Virus record (IMG/VR): IMGVR_UViG_3300047508_000126
Coordinates: 1-61,879 of that record
Strand: one strand, 5' to 3'
Origin: a virus
DNA length: 61,879 bases
Made by a program: the position numbers and the translations under genes. Of this stretch, positions 29,715 through 36,108 are shown piece by piece. The notes below the pieces were generated by a model. It saw nothing but the letters and a program-made list of their open reading frames with translations. It made no database searches and had not been told where the DNA came from. Position 1 is the first letter of the stretch; each line of letters begins with the position of its first letter.

Positions 29715-31871
29715 GTGGCCGTCGCCTTCGACGCGGTAGGCCCGGTTGGCGGCGGCGGCACGTTCTCCACCGTTGTCACGTCCATTACCTGGACGCACAC
29801 GAACGTCGCGTCCGGGGTCGCGGTGGCCGCCGGGGTCGCCTACAGCGGGGCCGGGACCGTCTCGCTGACCATCGGCGGGTCGGCGGCGACGCTGCTGTCC
29901 GGCACGGTAAATAACGCCCAGCTGTTCGGGCGGGCTAACGTCGGGTCCGGGGCGCAGACCGTCGTCTACACGGCCTCGTCCCTCGGCGACATGATCGGCG
30001 GGTCGGTTTCCTACACGGGGGCCGGGGCTACGGTGGGGGCGGCGTTCGGGACCCCCGCGACGCCCACGACCGGGAACAGCACCGCCCCGGCGATCACCCT
30101 GGCCGGCACGACCGCCGGGAACATGGTGACCGGGGCGTGCGCGTGCGGCAGCGGCGTCCTGACGAACCCGGCGACGAGCCGGTGGGTTGACAACGCGTCT
30201 ACCGGGTCGGGGATCGGCAACGCGGGGCAGGCGGATAAGGCCGCTGGCGGGTCGGTTACGTTCACCTGGGCGCAGTCGTCCGGTGATATCTGGGCGTGCG
30301 CCGCGGTTGAGGTGCTGGCCGGTGCCGCTGCGGCTGCGGCTGCCGTGACCGCTGCCCCGCGGTACGCTCCCGGCTGGCATCCGGGCTGGCGGCTGCCGGG
30401 CCTGCCAGGCGGGACGCCGTTCTGGACGCCGCCCTCCAGCGCCGCCGCCGGCGCGGTCACCTTCACCGGCACCGCCTCGGCCGCCGGCGCGGCCGCTGTC
30501 ACGGCGGTTGTCACGCAGGACGCTGGCATATTGACGTCCGCGGCGGGTGCGGGCGCGGCTACCGCCGCGGGAACGCAGATCGCGGCGGCTACGGCGGCTG
30601 GTGCGGGGTCGGTCACGGCGAAGGCCGTCCAGATCGCCCCGGCCGCCGCGGCTGGCGCTGGCACGGTAGCCGCAGTCCCTGTTACCCAGATCGCTGTCGC
30701 ATCGGCCGCCGGCGCCGGGTCGGCCGCTACGGTCGTCACCCAGATCGCCCCGGGCGCCGCGGCTGGCGCGGGGTCTGTTACGGCGGCCGTCACGCAGATC
30801 GCCCCGGCTACGGCGGCCGGGGCGGGTGCCGTCACTGATGTCGTCACGCAGATCGCTACGGCGTCCGCTGCTGCCGCGGGCGCGTGCACGGCGGCGGGGT
30901 CGGTGTCGGGCGCGTCTACCGCCTCAGTCGCCGGCGCGGGGTCTGTCACCGCGGTTGTCACGCAGATCGCCCCCGCGACCGGGGCTGGCGCGGGTGCTGT
31001 CACTACGGCTGTCACCCAGGCCGCGACGGCAGCCGCGGCGGGTGCCGGGACGGCCGGTCCCGCCCCTGTCACGCAGATCGTCCCCGCGACCGCCGCGGGT
31101 GCCGGCGCTGTCACGACAGCCGTCACCCAGGCTGTCATCGCGTCCGCCGCCGGGGCAGGGTCTGTCACGGCCAAGGCCGTCCAGATCGCCGGTGCCGCCG
31201 CCGCCGGCGCCGGGCTGGCGGGGCCGTCACCTGCCACCCAGATCGCCCCCGCGACGTCGGCTGGCGCCGGGGCCGTCACTGATGTCGTCACCCAGATCGC
31301 TGTCGCGTCAGCAGCGGCCGCCGGGTCGGTCACCGCTGCGGGCAGCGTCACCGGCGCCGGCGCCACCGCGTCCGCCGCCGGGGCCGGGGCCACCTCAGCC
31401 GTCGTCACGCAGATCGCCCCGGCTACGGCGGCCGGGGCGGGTGCCGTCACCGCTGCCGCGACCCAGATCGCCGGGGCTACGGCGGCTGGCGCGGGGTCGG
31501 TCACGGCGGCCGGGCAGATCACCGGCACCGCGAGCGTGGCCGGGGCGGGCGCGGCCACCGCCAAGGCCGCCCAGGCTGCCCCAGCCTCGGCGGCTGGCGC
31601 CGGGGTCCTGTCCGCCCTGGCCACCCAGCGGGCTATCGCCGTCCTCACCGCCGCCGGGTCGGTCACCGCCGCTGCGACCAGCACGGCACCCATCACGTAC
31701 GGGACCGCCCGGCAAGCCGTCATGACCATCCCCGCCGCGACCGCCGGGCAGTCTGCCCTCGCGCACGCCGGGTCCGGGACCGCCAGCCTGGCCACCCCGG
31801 CCGCCAGGTCCGGGCAGACCACCAGCCCGCACGCCCAGGACGGGCAGATGCCGCAGCCCCGCGCACAGTAA
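29715..31871 (+). CDS. Large repeat protein, adhesin-like N-domain plus Ala-rich repeats
   Basis: 718 residues from a GTG. Residues 1-200 form a beta domain (TWTHTNVASGVAVAAGVAYSG; GGSAATLLSG; AGNMVTGACACGSG) similar in plan to the N-domain of the tail protein at 42902. Residues about 240-690 are roughly twenty degenerate repeats of 18-20 residues with the consensus TQIAxATAAGAGxVTAxV. The repeat DNA is equally periodic. It could be a long fibre, a tether or a host-surface binder. Size probably varies among relatives by recombination. Confidence 0.6.
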   Translation: MAVAFDAVGPVGGGGTFSTVVTSITWTHTNVASGVAVAAGVAYSGAGTVSLTIGGSAATLLSGTVNNAQLFGRANVGSGAQTVVYTASSLGDMIGGSVSYTGAGATVGAAFGTPATPTTGNSTAPAITLAGTTAGNMVTGACACGSGVLTNPATSRWVDNASTGSGIGNAGQADKAAGGSVTFTWAQSSGDIWACAAVEVLAGAAAAAAAVTAAPRYAPGWHPGWRLPGLPGGTPFWTPPSSAAAGAVTFTGTASAAGAAAVTAVVTQDAGILTSAAGAGAATAAGTQIAAATAAGAGSVTAKAVQIAPAAAAGAGTVAAVPVTQIAVASAAGAGSAATVVTQIAPGAAAGAGSVTAAVTQIAPATAAGAGAVTDVVTQIATASAAAAGACTAAGSVSGASTASVAGAGSVTAVVTQIAPATGAGAGAVTTAVTQAATAAAAGAGTAGPAPVTQIVPATAAGAGAVTTAVTQAVIASAAGAGSVTAKAVQIAGAAAAGAGLAGPSPATQIAPATSAGAGAVTDVVTQIAVASAAAAGSVTAAGSVTGAGATASAAGAGATSAVVTQIAPATAAGAGAVTAAATQIAGATAAGAGSVTAAGQITGTASVAGAGAATAKAAQAAPASAAGAGVLSALATQRAIAVLTAAGSVTAAATSTAPITYGTARQAVMTIPAATAGQSALAHAGSGTASLATPAARSGQTTSPHAQDGQMPQPRAQ
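30500..31690. repeat. Degenerate 54-60-bp direct repeats inside the Ala-rich protein
   Basis: Units around GTCACGCAGATCGCC and GCGGCTGGCGCGGGG recur about every 54-60 bp. They code for the protein repeats and are not separated by unique spacers, so they are not a CRISPR array. Confidence 0.75.
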
Positions 31872-31883
31872 GGGAGGACCGCC

Positions 31884-32021
31884 GTGAAGACCGCCACATG
31901 CCGGTGCGGCCACGGCCGGTCCGTGCATGCCCACTACCGGGCCGGTGACGACTGCGGACTGTGTGACTGCCGCCGCTGGCGCCGCCGGATCCGGTCACTC
32001 TGGCCCTGGAACGGGGGGTAA
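31884..32021 (+). CDS. Zinc mini-protein (CxCGH..CxxCxC)
   Basis: 45 residues from a GTG with AGGGAGG upstream. CRCGHGRSVHAHYRAGDDC, then GLCDC, is a frequent actinophage and actinobacterial motif holding one zinc. The basic end WRRRIRSLWPW may bind nucleic acid or membrane. Confidence 0.6.
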   Translation: MKTATCRCGHGRSVHAHYRAGDDCGLCDCRRWRRRIRSLWPWNGG

Positions 32022-32024
32022 GCC

Positions 32025-32870
32025 ATGATCAGCGCCGGCGGGATGTACCAGATTGCCTTTGACGTTCTCGACGCTTCGGGCGTCCTCACCCACGCCGCCA
32101 CGGTCACCCTCACGATCACCCTGCCCGACGGGACCACCGCCACCCCCGTCATCACCGACACGGTAACCGGGCAGTACCGGCTCACCTACCAGACGACCAT
32201 CCCCGGCCGGTACACCGCCCACGCCGTCACCACCTCGCCGGTCACGTCCTGGGACGATGAGTGGGACGCCGCCGCGACGCCGTGGCCCGCGATGGTCAGC
32301 CTCACCGACGCGAAGAACCACCTGAACCTGCCCCTGTCCGTCCACACCTACGACGACGAACTCCGCGACTACATCGCCGGCGTCACCGGCGCCGTCGAAG
32401 AGTACAAGCACGAGACGATCGTCCGCCGCACCGTCACCGACGAACTCGACCTGTGGAACCAGGCCGGCTACGGGTACGGCTACGGGTACGGGCAGCGGCG
32501 GCAGCAGAAGTTCTGGCTCCGCCGCGCCCCGGTGATCTCCCTGACCTCCGTCATCTCCTGGGACGGCGCCGTCACCTGGGACGTCACCCAGATGCGGGTG
32601 TCCCCGTCGGGGCTGGTCAAGGTCATGGGCGGCCTCCCCGTCAGCGGCCTCACCGACATCACCTATGTTGCCGGGCTGACCGTGATCCCGGCCCGGTACA
32701 AGATCGGCGCCCTCGTCGTGCTGGCTCACGTGTGGGAGACCCAGCGGGGGCAGGGCGGCGTCATGTCCGGGGTCACCGGCCCCGAGGAATTCCGGCAGCC
32801 CCGCGAGTTTTATACGATTCCCGGCAAGGCGAAGGAATACCTCGGGCCGCCGCTGGTGATGATGGCGTGA
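32025..32870 (+). CDS. Head-tail connector protein with N-terminal Ig-like domain
   Basis: 281 residues. Residues 1-75 look Ig-like (YQIAFDVLDASGVLTHAATV to GQYRLTYQ). From residue 88 the connector pattern appears: MVSLTDAKNHLNLPLSVHTYDDELRDYIAGV, then VISLTSVISWDG, as in gp6-type adaptors. A Gly-Tyr run (GYGYGYGYG) precedes the strand-rich end. It joins the portal to the tail. GTGA overlap with the next gene. Confidence 0.75.
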   Translation: MISAGGMYQIAFDVLDASGVLTHAATVTLTITLPDGTTATPVITDTVTGQYRLTYQTTIPGRYTAHAVTTSPVTSWDDEWDAAATPWPAMVSLTDAKNHLNLPLSVHTYDDELRDYIAGVTGAVEEYKHETIVRRTVTDELDLWNQAGYGYGYGYGQRRQQKFWLRRAPVISLTSVISWDGAVTWDVTQMRVSPSGLVKVMGGLPVSGLTDITYVAGLTVIPARYKIGALVVLAHVWETQRGQGGVMSGVTGPEEFRQPREFYTIPGKAKEYLGPPLVMMA

Positions 32871-33334
32871 CCTATTACTCGTCGGTTCCCGCCGCGATGG
32901 CCGGCCTGGTGGCCGCGTTCAGGACGTCGACGGGGCTGGGTCTCGCCGGGGTGGTGGTCCGCGACGGCCCCGTGGTCACCGCCGACCCCGCCCTGGAAGC
33001 CGTCGCCGTCGGGTACGCCGGCGACCCGAACCAGGATGTCGTGACCGGCACTGCATCCCCGGAGGGCATGGGCGGGGGGCAGGACCGGGAACGGTACGCG
33101 GTCACCTGCACCATTGAGGTTCTCGACCCGGGCGGTGACATCGTGGCGGCGCGGGTGCGGGCGTACCAGCTCCATGCGGCGTGCGGCGCGGCGGTCGGGA
33201 CGGACCGGAAGCTGGGCGGCGCGGTGCTGCAGGCGTCGATCGGGATCGGGTCGCTGCGGCAGCAGCAGACACCAGGCGGCGCCCTGGCCCGGGTCTCGTT
33301 CCCCGTTAATTGCGAGGCGTACACCGTCCGCTGA
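32867..33334 (+). CDS. Head-tail joining or tail terminator protein
   Basis: 155 residues, GTG in GTGA overlap. The pattern of N-terminal helix (AAMAGLVAAFRTSTGL), VVVRDGPVV, VAVGYAGDP, then RERYAVTCTIEVLDPGGD and a last beta strand fits tail terminator/neck proteins of siphophages, and the position between connector and major tail protein agrees. Confidence 0.65.
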   Translation: MTYYSSVPAAMAGLVAAFRTSTGLGLAGVVVRDGPVVTADPALEAVAVGYAGDPNQDVVTGTASPEGMGGGQDRERYAVTCTIEVLDPGGDIVAARVRAYQLHAACGAAVGTDRKLGGAVLQASIGIGSLRQQQTPGGALARVSFPVNCEAYTVR

Positions 33335-33338
33335 CCTG

Positions 33339-33653
33339 TCATCCGTCAGCGACGACGTACCGGTCGCCCTTGCTGTCGATGCCGGTGAACTGGCTGGCCG
33401 CGGCTATCCACTTGTCCCGCAGGGCATCGGTGCGGAACGTCGCGATGTCCACCGTCTTCCCGTGCAGGGTGGCGGTCACCTCGTCGTAGGCGTACAGCGT
33501 CGGGTCCATGGCCTGCACGTCAGTGGCACCGAGCTGGTCGGCGATCACCGATGCGGCCGGCGGCGCGGCGGCCGTGCTGGTCGCGGCTGATCCGCCGCAT
33601 CCGGCGAGGGCGAGCACGGCGATGGCTAGCGCGGCGATCCTGGTCCTGTTCAC
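33339..33653 (-). CDS. Lipoprotein, minus-strand cargo gene
   Basis: 104 residues from a GTG (33653) with GGGAAG upstream. MNRTRIAALAIAVLALAGCGG is a lipoprotein signal with lipobox LAGC. The mature part (about 85 residues) contains VQAMDPTLYAYDEVTATLHG and KWIAAASQFTGI. Phage lipoproteins on the opposite strand of the late operon are often superinfection-exclusion factors expressed by lysogens, which is plausible here but not shown. Confidence 0.7.
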   Translation of the reverse strand: MNRTRIAALAIAVLALAGCGGSAATSTAAAPPAASVIADQLGATDVQAMDPTLYAYDEVTATLHGKTVDIATFRTDALRDKWIAAASQFTGIDSKGDRYVVADG

Positions 33654-33835
33654 GGCTTCTGCTTCCCGTTCTCCCGGATCGGCTCGAACTCCGCGCAGAT
33701 GGCCCTGGCCGCCTGATGGTAGACCGTCGGCACGAGCTTGATGTAGGCCGCGTTCCAGCCGTCGCCGTGGATGCTGTCCCATTCGGCGAATGACTTCTCG
33801 ATCAGGAACGCGATGCGTTTCCCGGCCTCTGTCAT
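33650..33835 (-). CDS. Hypothetical 61-residue protein of the minus-strand cassette
   Basis: Start overlaps the upstream gene (ATGA), stop overlaps the lipoprotein start. Contains RIAFLIEKSFAEWDSIHGD and YHQAARAICAEFEP, two helices. Cytosolic, function unknown. Confidence 0.55.
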   Translation of the reverse strand: MTEAGKRIAFLIEKSFAEWDSIHGDGWNAAYIKLVPTVYHQAARAICAEFEPIRENGKQKP

Positions 33836-33996
33836 GGCTTCTCTTCCTGCTCTTTTTCCATGATCGCGATGGCCGCGTTGATGGCGGCGACGGCGATCTG
33901 ATTCATGGGCGTATGGGCCTCGAAGGCGAGGCGGCGCAGCTTCTCGTATGTCGGTCCTGGTAGCCGGATGGTCATCGGCTGCACGTCTCCTGTCAT
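33832..33996 (-). CDS. Ribbon-helix-helix regulator of the minus-strand cassette
   Basis: 54 residues. PMTIRLPGPTYEKLRRLAFE, then HTPMNQIAVAAINAAIAIME, is a CopG/Arc-like fold. First gene of a three-gene operon that ends in the lipoprotein, so it probably autoregulates the cassette. The promoter lies in the 37-nt gap to the divergent virion gene. Confidence 0.7.
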   Translation of the reverse strand: MTGDVQPMTIRLPGPTYEKLRRLAFEAHTPMNQIAVAAINAAIAIMEKEQEEKP

Positions 33997-34002
33997 GCCA
34001 CC

Positions 34003-34031
34003 ACGCTACCACGCAACCGGAGGTACCTAAA
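34003..34031 (-). promoter_or_regulatory. Promoter of the minus-strand cassette, leaderless type
   Basis: On the minus strand: TTTAGG (34031-34026), 17 bp, TAGCGT (34008-34003), then 6 nt to the ATG at 33996. The cassette therefore has its own promoter and can be expressed from a silent prophage. Confidence 0.5.
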
Positions 34032-34033
34032 CC

Positions 34034-34387
34034 ATGGCGGCAACCGCTTTCACGGTGCAGGTCGCACCGCACGCAGGATTGAACCCGGTAACCCAGACAG
34101 CCGGGCTCGCCACGTTCACCCACACCGCGCCCTGCGGCGCCGGCATCGGCCTCATGCTCATCAACGGCGCCGCGTCCACCGTCGCGATCACGCTCCACGT
34201 CCCGGCCGCCACCACGTTCGACGGGCTGGTCATCCCCAACCGGACGGTGACGCTCCCGGCGACCATCGGCGCCATCACCATCATCCCGCTGCCCGCCGTC
34301 ACCTACGGCGACCCCGTAACCGGGCTCTGCACGTTCGACGTCGCAGCGGGCACCGTCAGCGGCGCCGTCGTCTTCATCAGCAGCTAG
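34034..34387 (+). CDS. Virion-region beta protein
   Basis: 117 residues with GGAGGTACCTAAACC before the ATG. Thr/Val/Ala-rich, strands such as GIGLMLINGAASTVAITLHV and LPAVTYGDPVTGLCTFDVAA. Likely a head or tail decoration protein; no family known. Confidence 0.5.
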   Translation: MAATAFTVQVAPHAGLNPVTQTAGLATFTHTAPCGAGIGLMLINGAASTVAITLHVPAATTFDGLVIPNRTVTLPATIGAITIIPLPAVTYGDPVTGLCTFDVAAGTVSGAVVFISS

Positions 34388-34401
34388 AAGGGGAGCCTCC
34401 A

Positions 34402-34608
34402 GTGAGCGAGCCCGCAGTGAGCGAATGGGTGCAGGTCATCCACCCGGAAACCGGCGGCACCGCCGAGGTGAACCGGTCATCCCTCACCCAGCTTTACGCG
34501 TCGGGGTGGCGGCTGCTCGCCCCGGACGAGATACCGGACCCGGAACCGCCGCCGGTGCCGCCGCCGATGACCAGGGCCGAGGCCACCGACCCCGAAACGG
34601 AGAACTGA
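34402..34608 (+). CDS. Hypothetical 68-residue virion-region protein
   Basis: GTG with AGGGGAG upstream. VQVIHPETGGTAEVNRSSLTQLYASGWRLL is a short motif typical of small proteins found between neck and tail genes of actinophages. Pro-rich tail. Function unknown. Confidence 0.55.
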   Translation: MSEPAVSEWVQVIHPETGGTAEVNRSSLTQLYASGWRLLAPDEIPDPEPPPVPPPMTRAEATDPETEN

Positions 34609-34609
34609 C

Positions 34610-35089
34610 ATGCCCCCGTCGCCATTGACGCCCACCGTCCGGTACGTCCCCCTCGGCACCCGGAAGGTCTACTGGATCACCACGATCGCCACCTACACGT
34701 CGCCGTCCCGCGGTGAGCTGAACGCCGGGATCGACCTCACCCCGGAGCTGGCGGAGATGAACGGGTTCTCCGTCACCTCCGCGAGCGTGGACACCCCGGA
34801 CCTGTCCAGCAGGTTCACGTCCAAGATCCCCGGGCCGATCACCGCGGACAACTCGTCGATCACCTGCTGGGCGTCCTCGACGTCCAACGACGTGCGGACG
34901 GTGCTGCCCCGTGACACGTCCGGGTTCGTCGTGATCTTGCCGGAGGGTGATGTCACGTCACAGAAGATGGACGTCTACCCGGCGAAGGTCGCCTCGACGG
35001 CGGTTGACACCACCATCGGGGACCCGTCGAAGGTGCTGGTCACGTTCACGATCACCAAGGTTCCGGCGCTGAACGTGGCGATCCCGTAG
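34610..35089 (+). CDS. Major tail protein
   Basis: 159 residues, ATG just after the previous stop. Position before the chaperones and the pattern (VYWITTIATYTSPSRGELN; AGIDLTPELAEMNGFSVTSA; FVVILPEGDVTSQKMDVYPA; VLVTFTITKVPALN) fit the tail-tube beta sandwich of siphophages. Stop TAG overlaps the next GTG by one base. Confidence 0.85.
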   Translation: MPPSPLTPTVRYVPLGTRKVYWITTIATYTSPSRGELNAGIDLTPELAEMNGFSVTSASVDTPDLSSRFTSKIPGPITADNSSITCWASSTSNDVRTVLPRDTSGFVVILPEGDVTSQKMDVYPAKVASTAVDTTIGDPSKVLVTFTITKVPALNVAIP

Positions 35090-35466
35090 TGGGGTCATAT
35101 CTCGGGCGGGACGCGATCCTGAAGGCCGCCGCCCTCAAGACCGAGGACGTGCCGGTCCCCGAATGGGGCGGGTCGGTCCTCGTCCGGGAGCTCCGCGGGC
35201 GCGAACGGGACGAGTGGGAAGCCAGCCTGGCGGTGCAGCGGGGCCGTCAGATGGTCCCCGACGTCGCGAACATGCGCGCCAAGCTCGCCGCCCGCACCAT
35301 CGTCGACGCCGACGGCGAGCCGCTGTTCACCCAGCAGGACGTCGCCGCCCTCGGCGAATTGTCCGCCGCCGCGCTCGACCGCGTGTTCGAGGTCGCGTCC
35401 CGGCTGTCCGGGCTTAACCCGGCCGACGTGGAAGAGATGGGAAAAGCCTCCGCTCCAACCCCGTGA
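35089..35466 (+). CDS. Tail assembly chaperone (G-like)
   Basis: 125 residues, GTG start overlapping the tail-protein stop. VLVRELRGRERDEWEASLAVQ, then LAARTIVDADGEPLFTQQDV and LSGLNPADVEEMGK, is typical of the first chaperone. A slippery heptamer near the end links it to the next frame (see 35439-35445), giving a longer fusion that helps coat the tape measure during tail assembly. Confidence 0.88.
   Translation: MGSYLGRDAILKAAALKTEDVPVPEWGGSVLVRELRGRERDEWEASLAVQRGRQMVPDVANMRAKLAARTIVDADGEPLFTQQDVAALGELSAAALDRVFEVASRLSGLNPADVEEMGKASAPTP
35439..35445 (+). promoter_or_regulatory. Programmed -1 ribosomal frameshift site
   Basis: GGGAAAA in the phase ATG-GGA-AAA-GCC is a canonical X XXY YYZ heptamer. 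A -1 slip at the AAA codon continues as SLRSNPVRRFCFGLA into the next gene, giving a protein of about 181 residues. Eleven codons remain before the zero-frame stop. Confidence 0.85.
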
Positions 35467-35633
35467 GGCGGTTCTGCTTCGGGCTGGCGTCCGAGCTGGG
35501 CTGCACCGTCGCCGAGCTCCTGGACCGCATCTCATCGGCGGAGCTGACCGAGTGGATGGCGTGGTACCGGGTGGAGGACGAGGACCGGGCTGAGGCGGAG
35601 AAACGCGAGCAGGGAAGGCGGCGGGATGGCTGA
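35463..35633 (+). CDS. Tail assembly chaperone T part (made by -1 frameshift)
   Basis: A GTG at 35463 exists, but the real product is likely the C-terminal extension of the G-like chaperone. RRFCFGLASELGCTVAELLD, then SAELTEWMAWYRVEDEDR, is the conserved motif of the GT chaperone extension that contacts the tape measure. Overlaps the next gene by 8 nt. Confidence 0.82.
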   Translation: MRRFCFGLASELGCTVAELLDRISSAELTEWMAWYRVEDEDRAEAEKREQGRRRDG

Positions 35634-36105
35634 CCTGGCGAGCGAACTGGAGGCTGTCGCGTTCCGGCTGCGCCGCGCGGGCGATGAGGATCTGGGCCGG
35701 GAGCTCACCAAGGCGATGCGCGACGCGGTTGATCCGGTGCCGGATGAGATCCGCGCCGGGCTGCGGTCGCGCCTGCCCGACCGGTACGCCGACACCCTCA
35801 ACACCGACCTGGACATCAAGACCATCACCCGGAACAGCGGCGGGGCCGATGCTGACGCCGCGGTGTCGGTCTACGCGCAGAACAGCGGGAAGAGCCGCGC
35901 GCTCAGGAAGCTCGACGCCGGCATCCTCCGGCATCCCCTGTTCGGCGACCGGGAGCACTGGTACACGCAGGCCGGCGGGGCCGGCACGGGACCGGGGATG
36001 CATTCCGGCTGGTTCACCAGCCCCTGCGAGGACGCCGCGTCCCGGGTCGCCGCCGGCCTCGAGCAGGCGCTGGGCGACGTCTCCGGTAAAGCGGCTGGCG
36101 GGTGA
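35626..36105 (+). CDS. Minor tail or neck-type protein (HK97 gp10-like)
   Basis: 159 residues. LASELEAVAFRLRRAGDEDL, then GRELTKAMRDAVDPVPDEI and HPLFGDREHWYTQAG with a WFTSPCEDAA end, match the HK97-gp10-like family, which normally lies before the major tail gene. Here it follows the chaperones, an unusual order also seen in some actinophages. Confidence 0.65.
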   Translation: MADLASELEAVAFRLRRAGDEDLGRELTKAMRDAVDPVPDEIRAGLRSRLPDRYADTLNTDLDIKTITRNSGGADADAAVSVYAQNSGKSRALRKLDAGILRHPLFGDREHWYTQAGGAGTGPGMHSGWFTSPCEDAASRVAAGLEQALGDVSGKAAGG

Positions 36106-36108
36106 CCG

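Noticed and set aside
30500-31690. CRISPR-like periodic repeats
   Set aside because: Repeats are degenerate, without unique spacers, in frame with a protein, and no cas genes are present.
30011-31897. 628-codon minus-strand frame opposite the Ala-rich repeat protein
   Set aside because: Mirror of the repeat coding; Ala/Pro/Val-only composition, no start signal, against the late operon.
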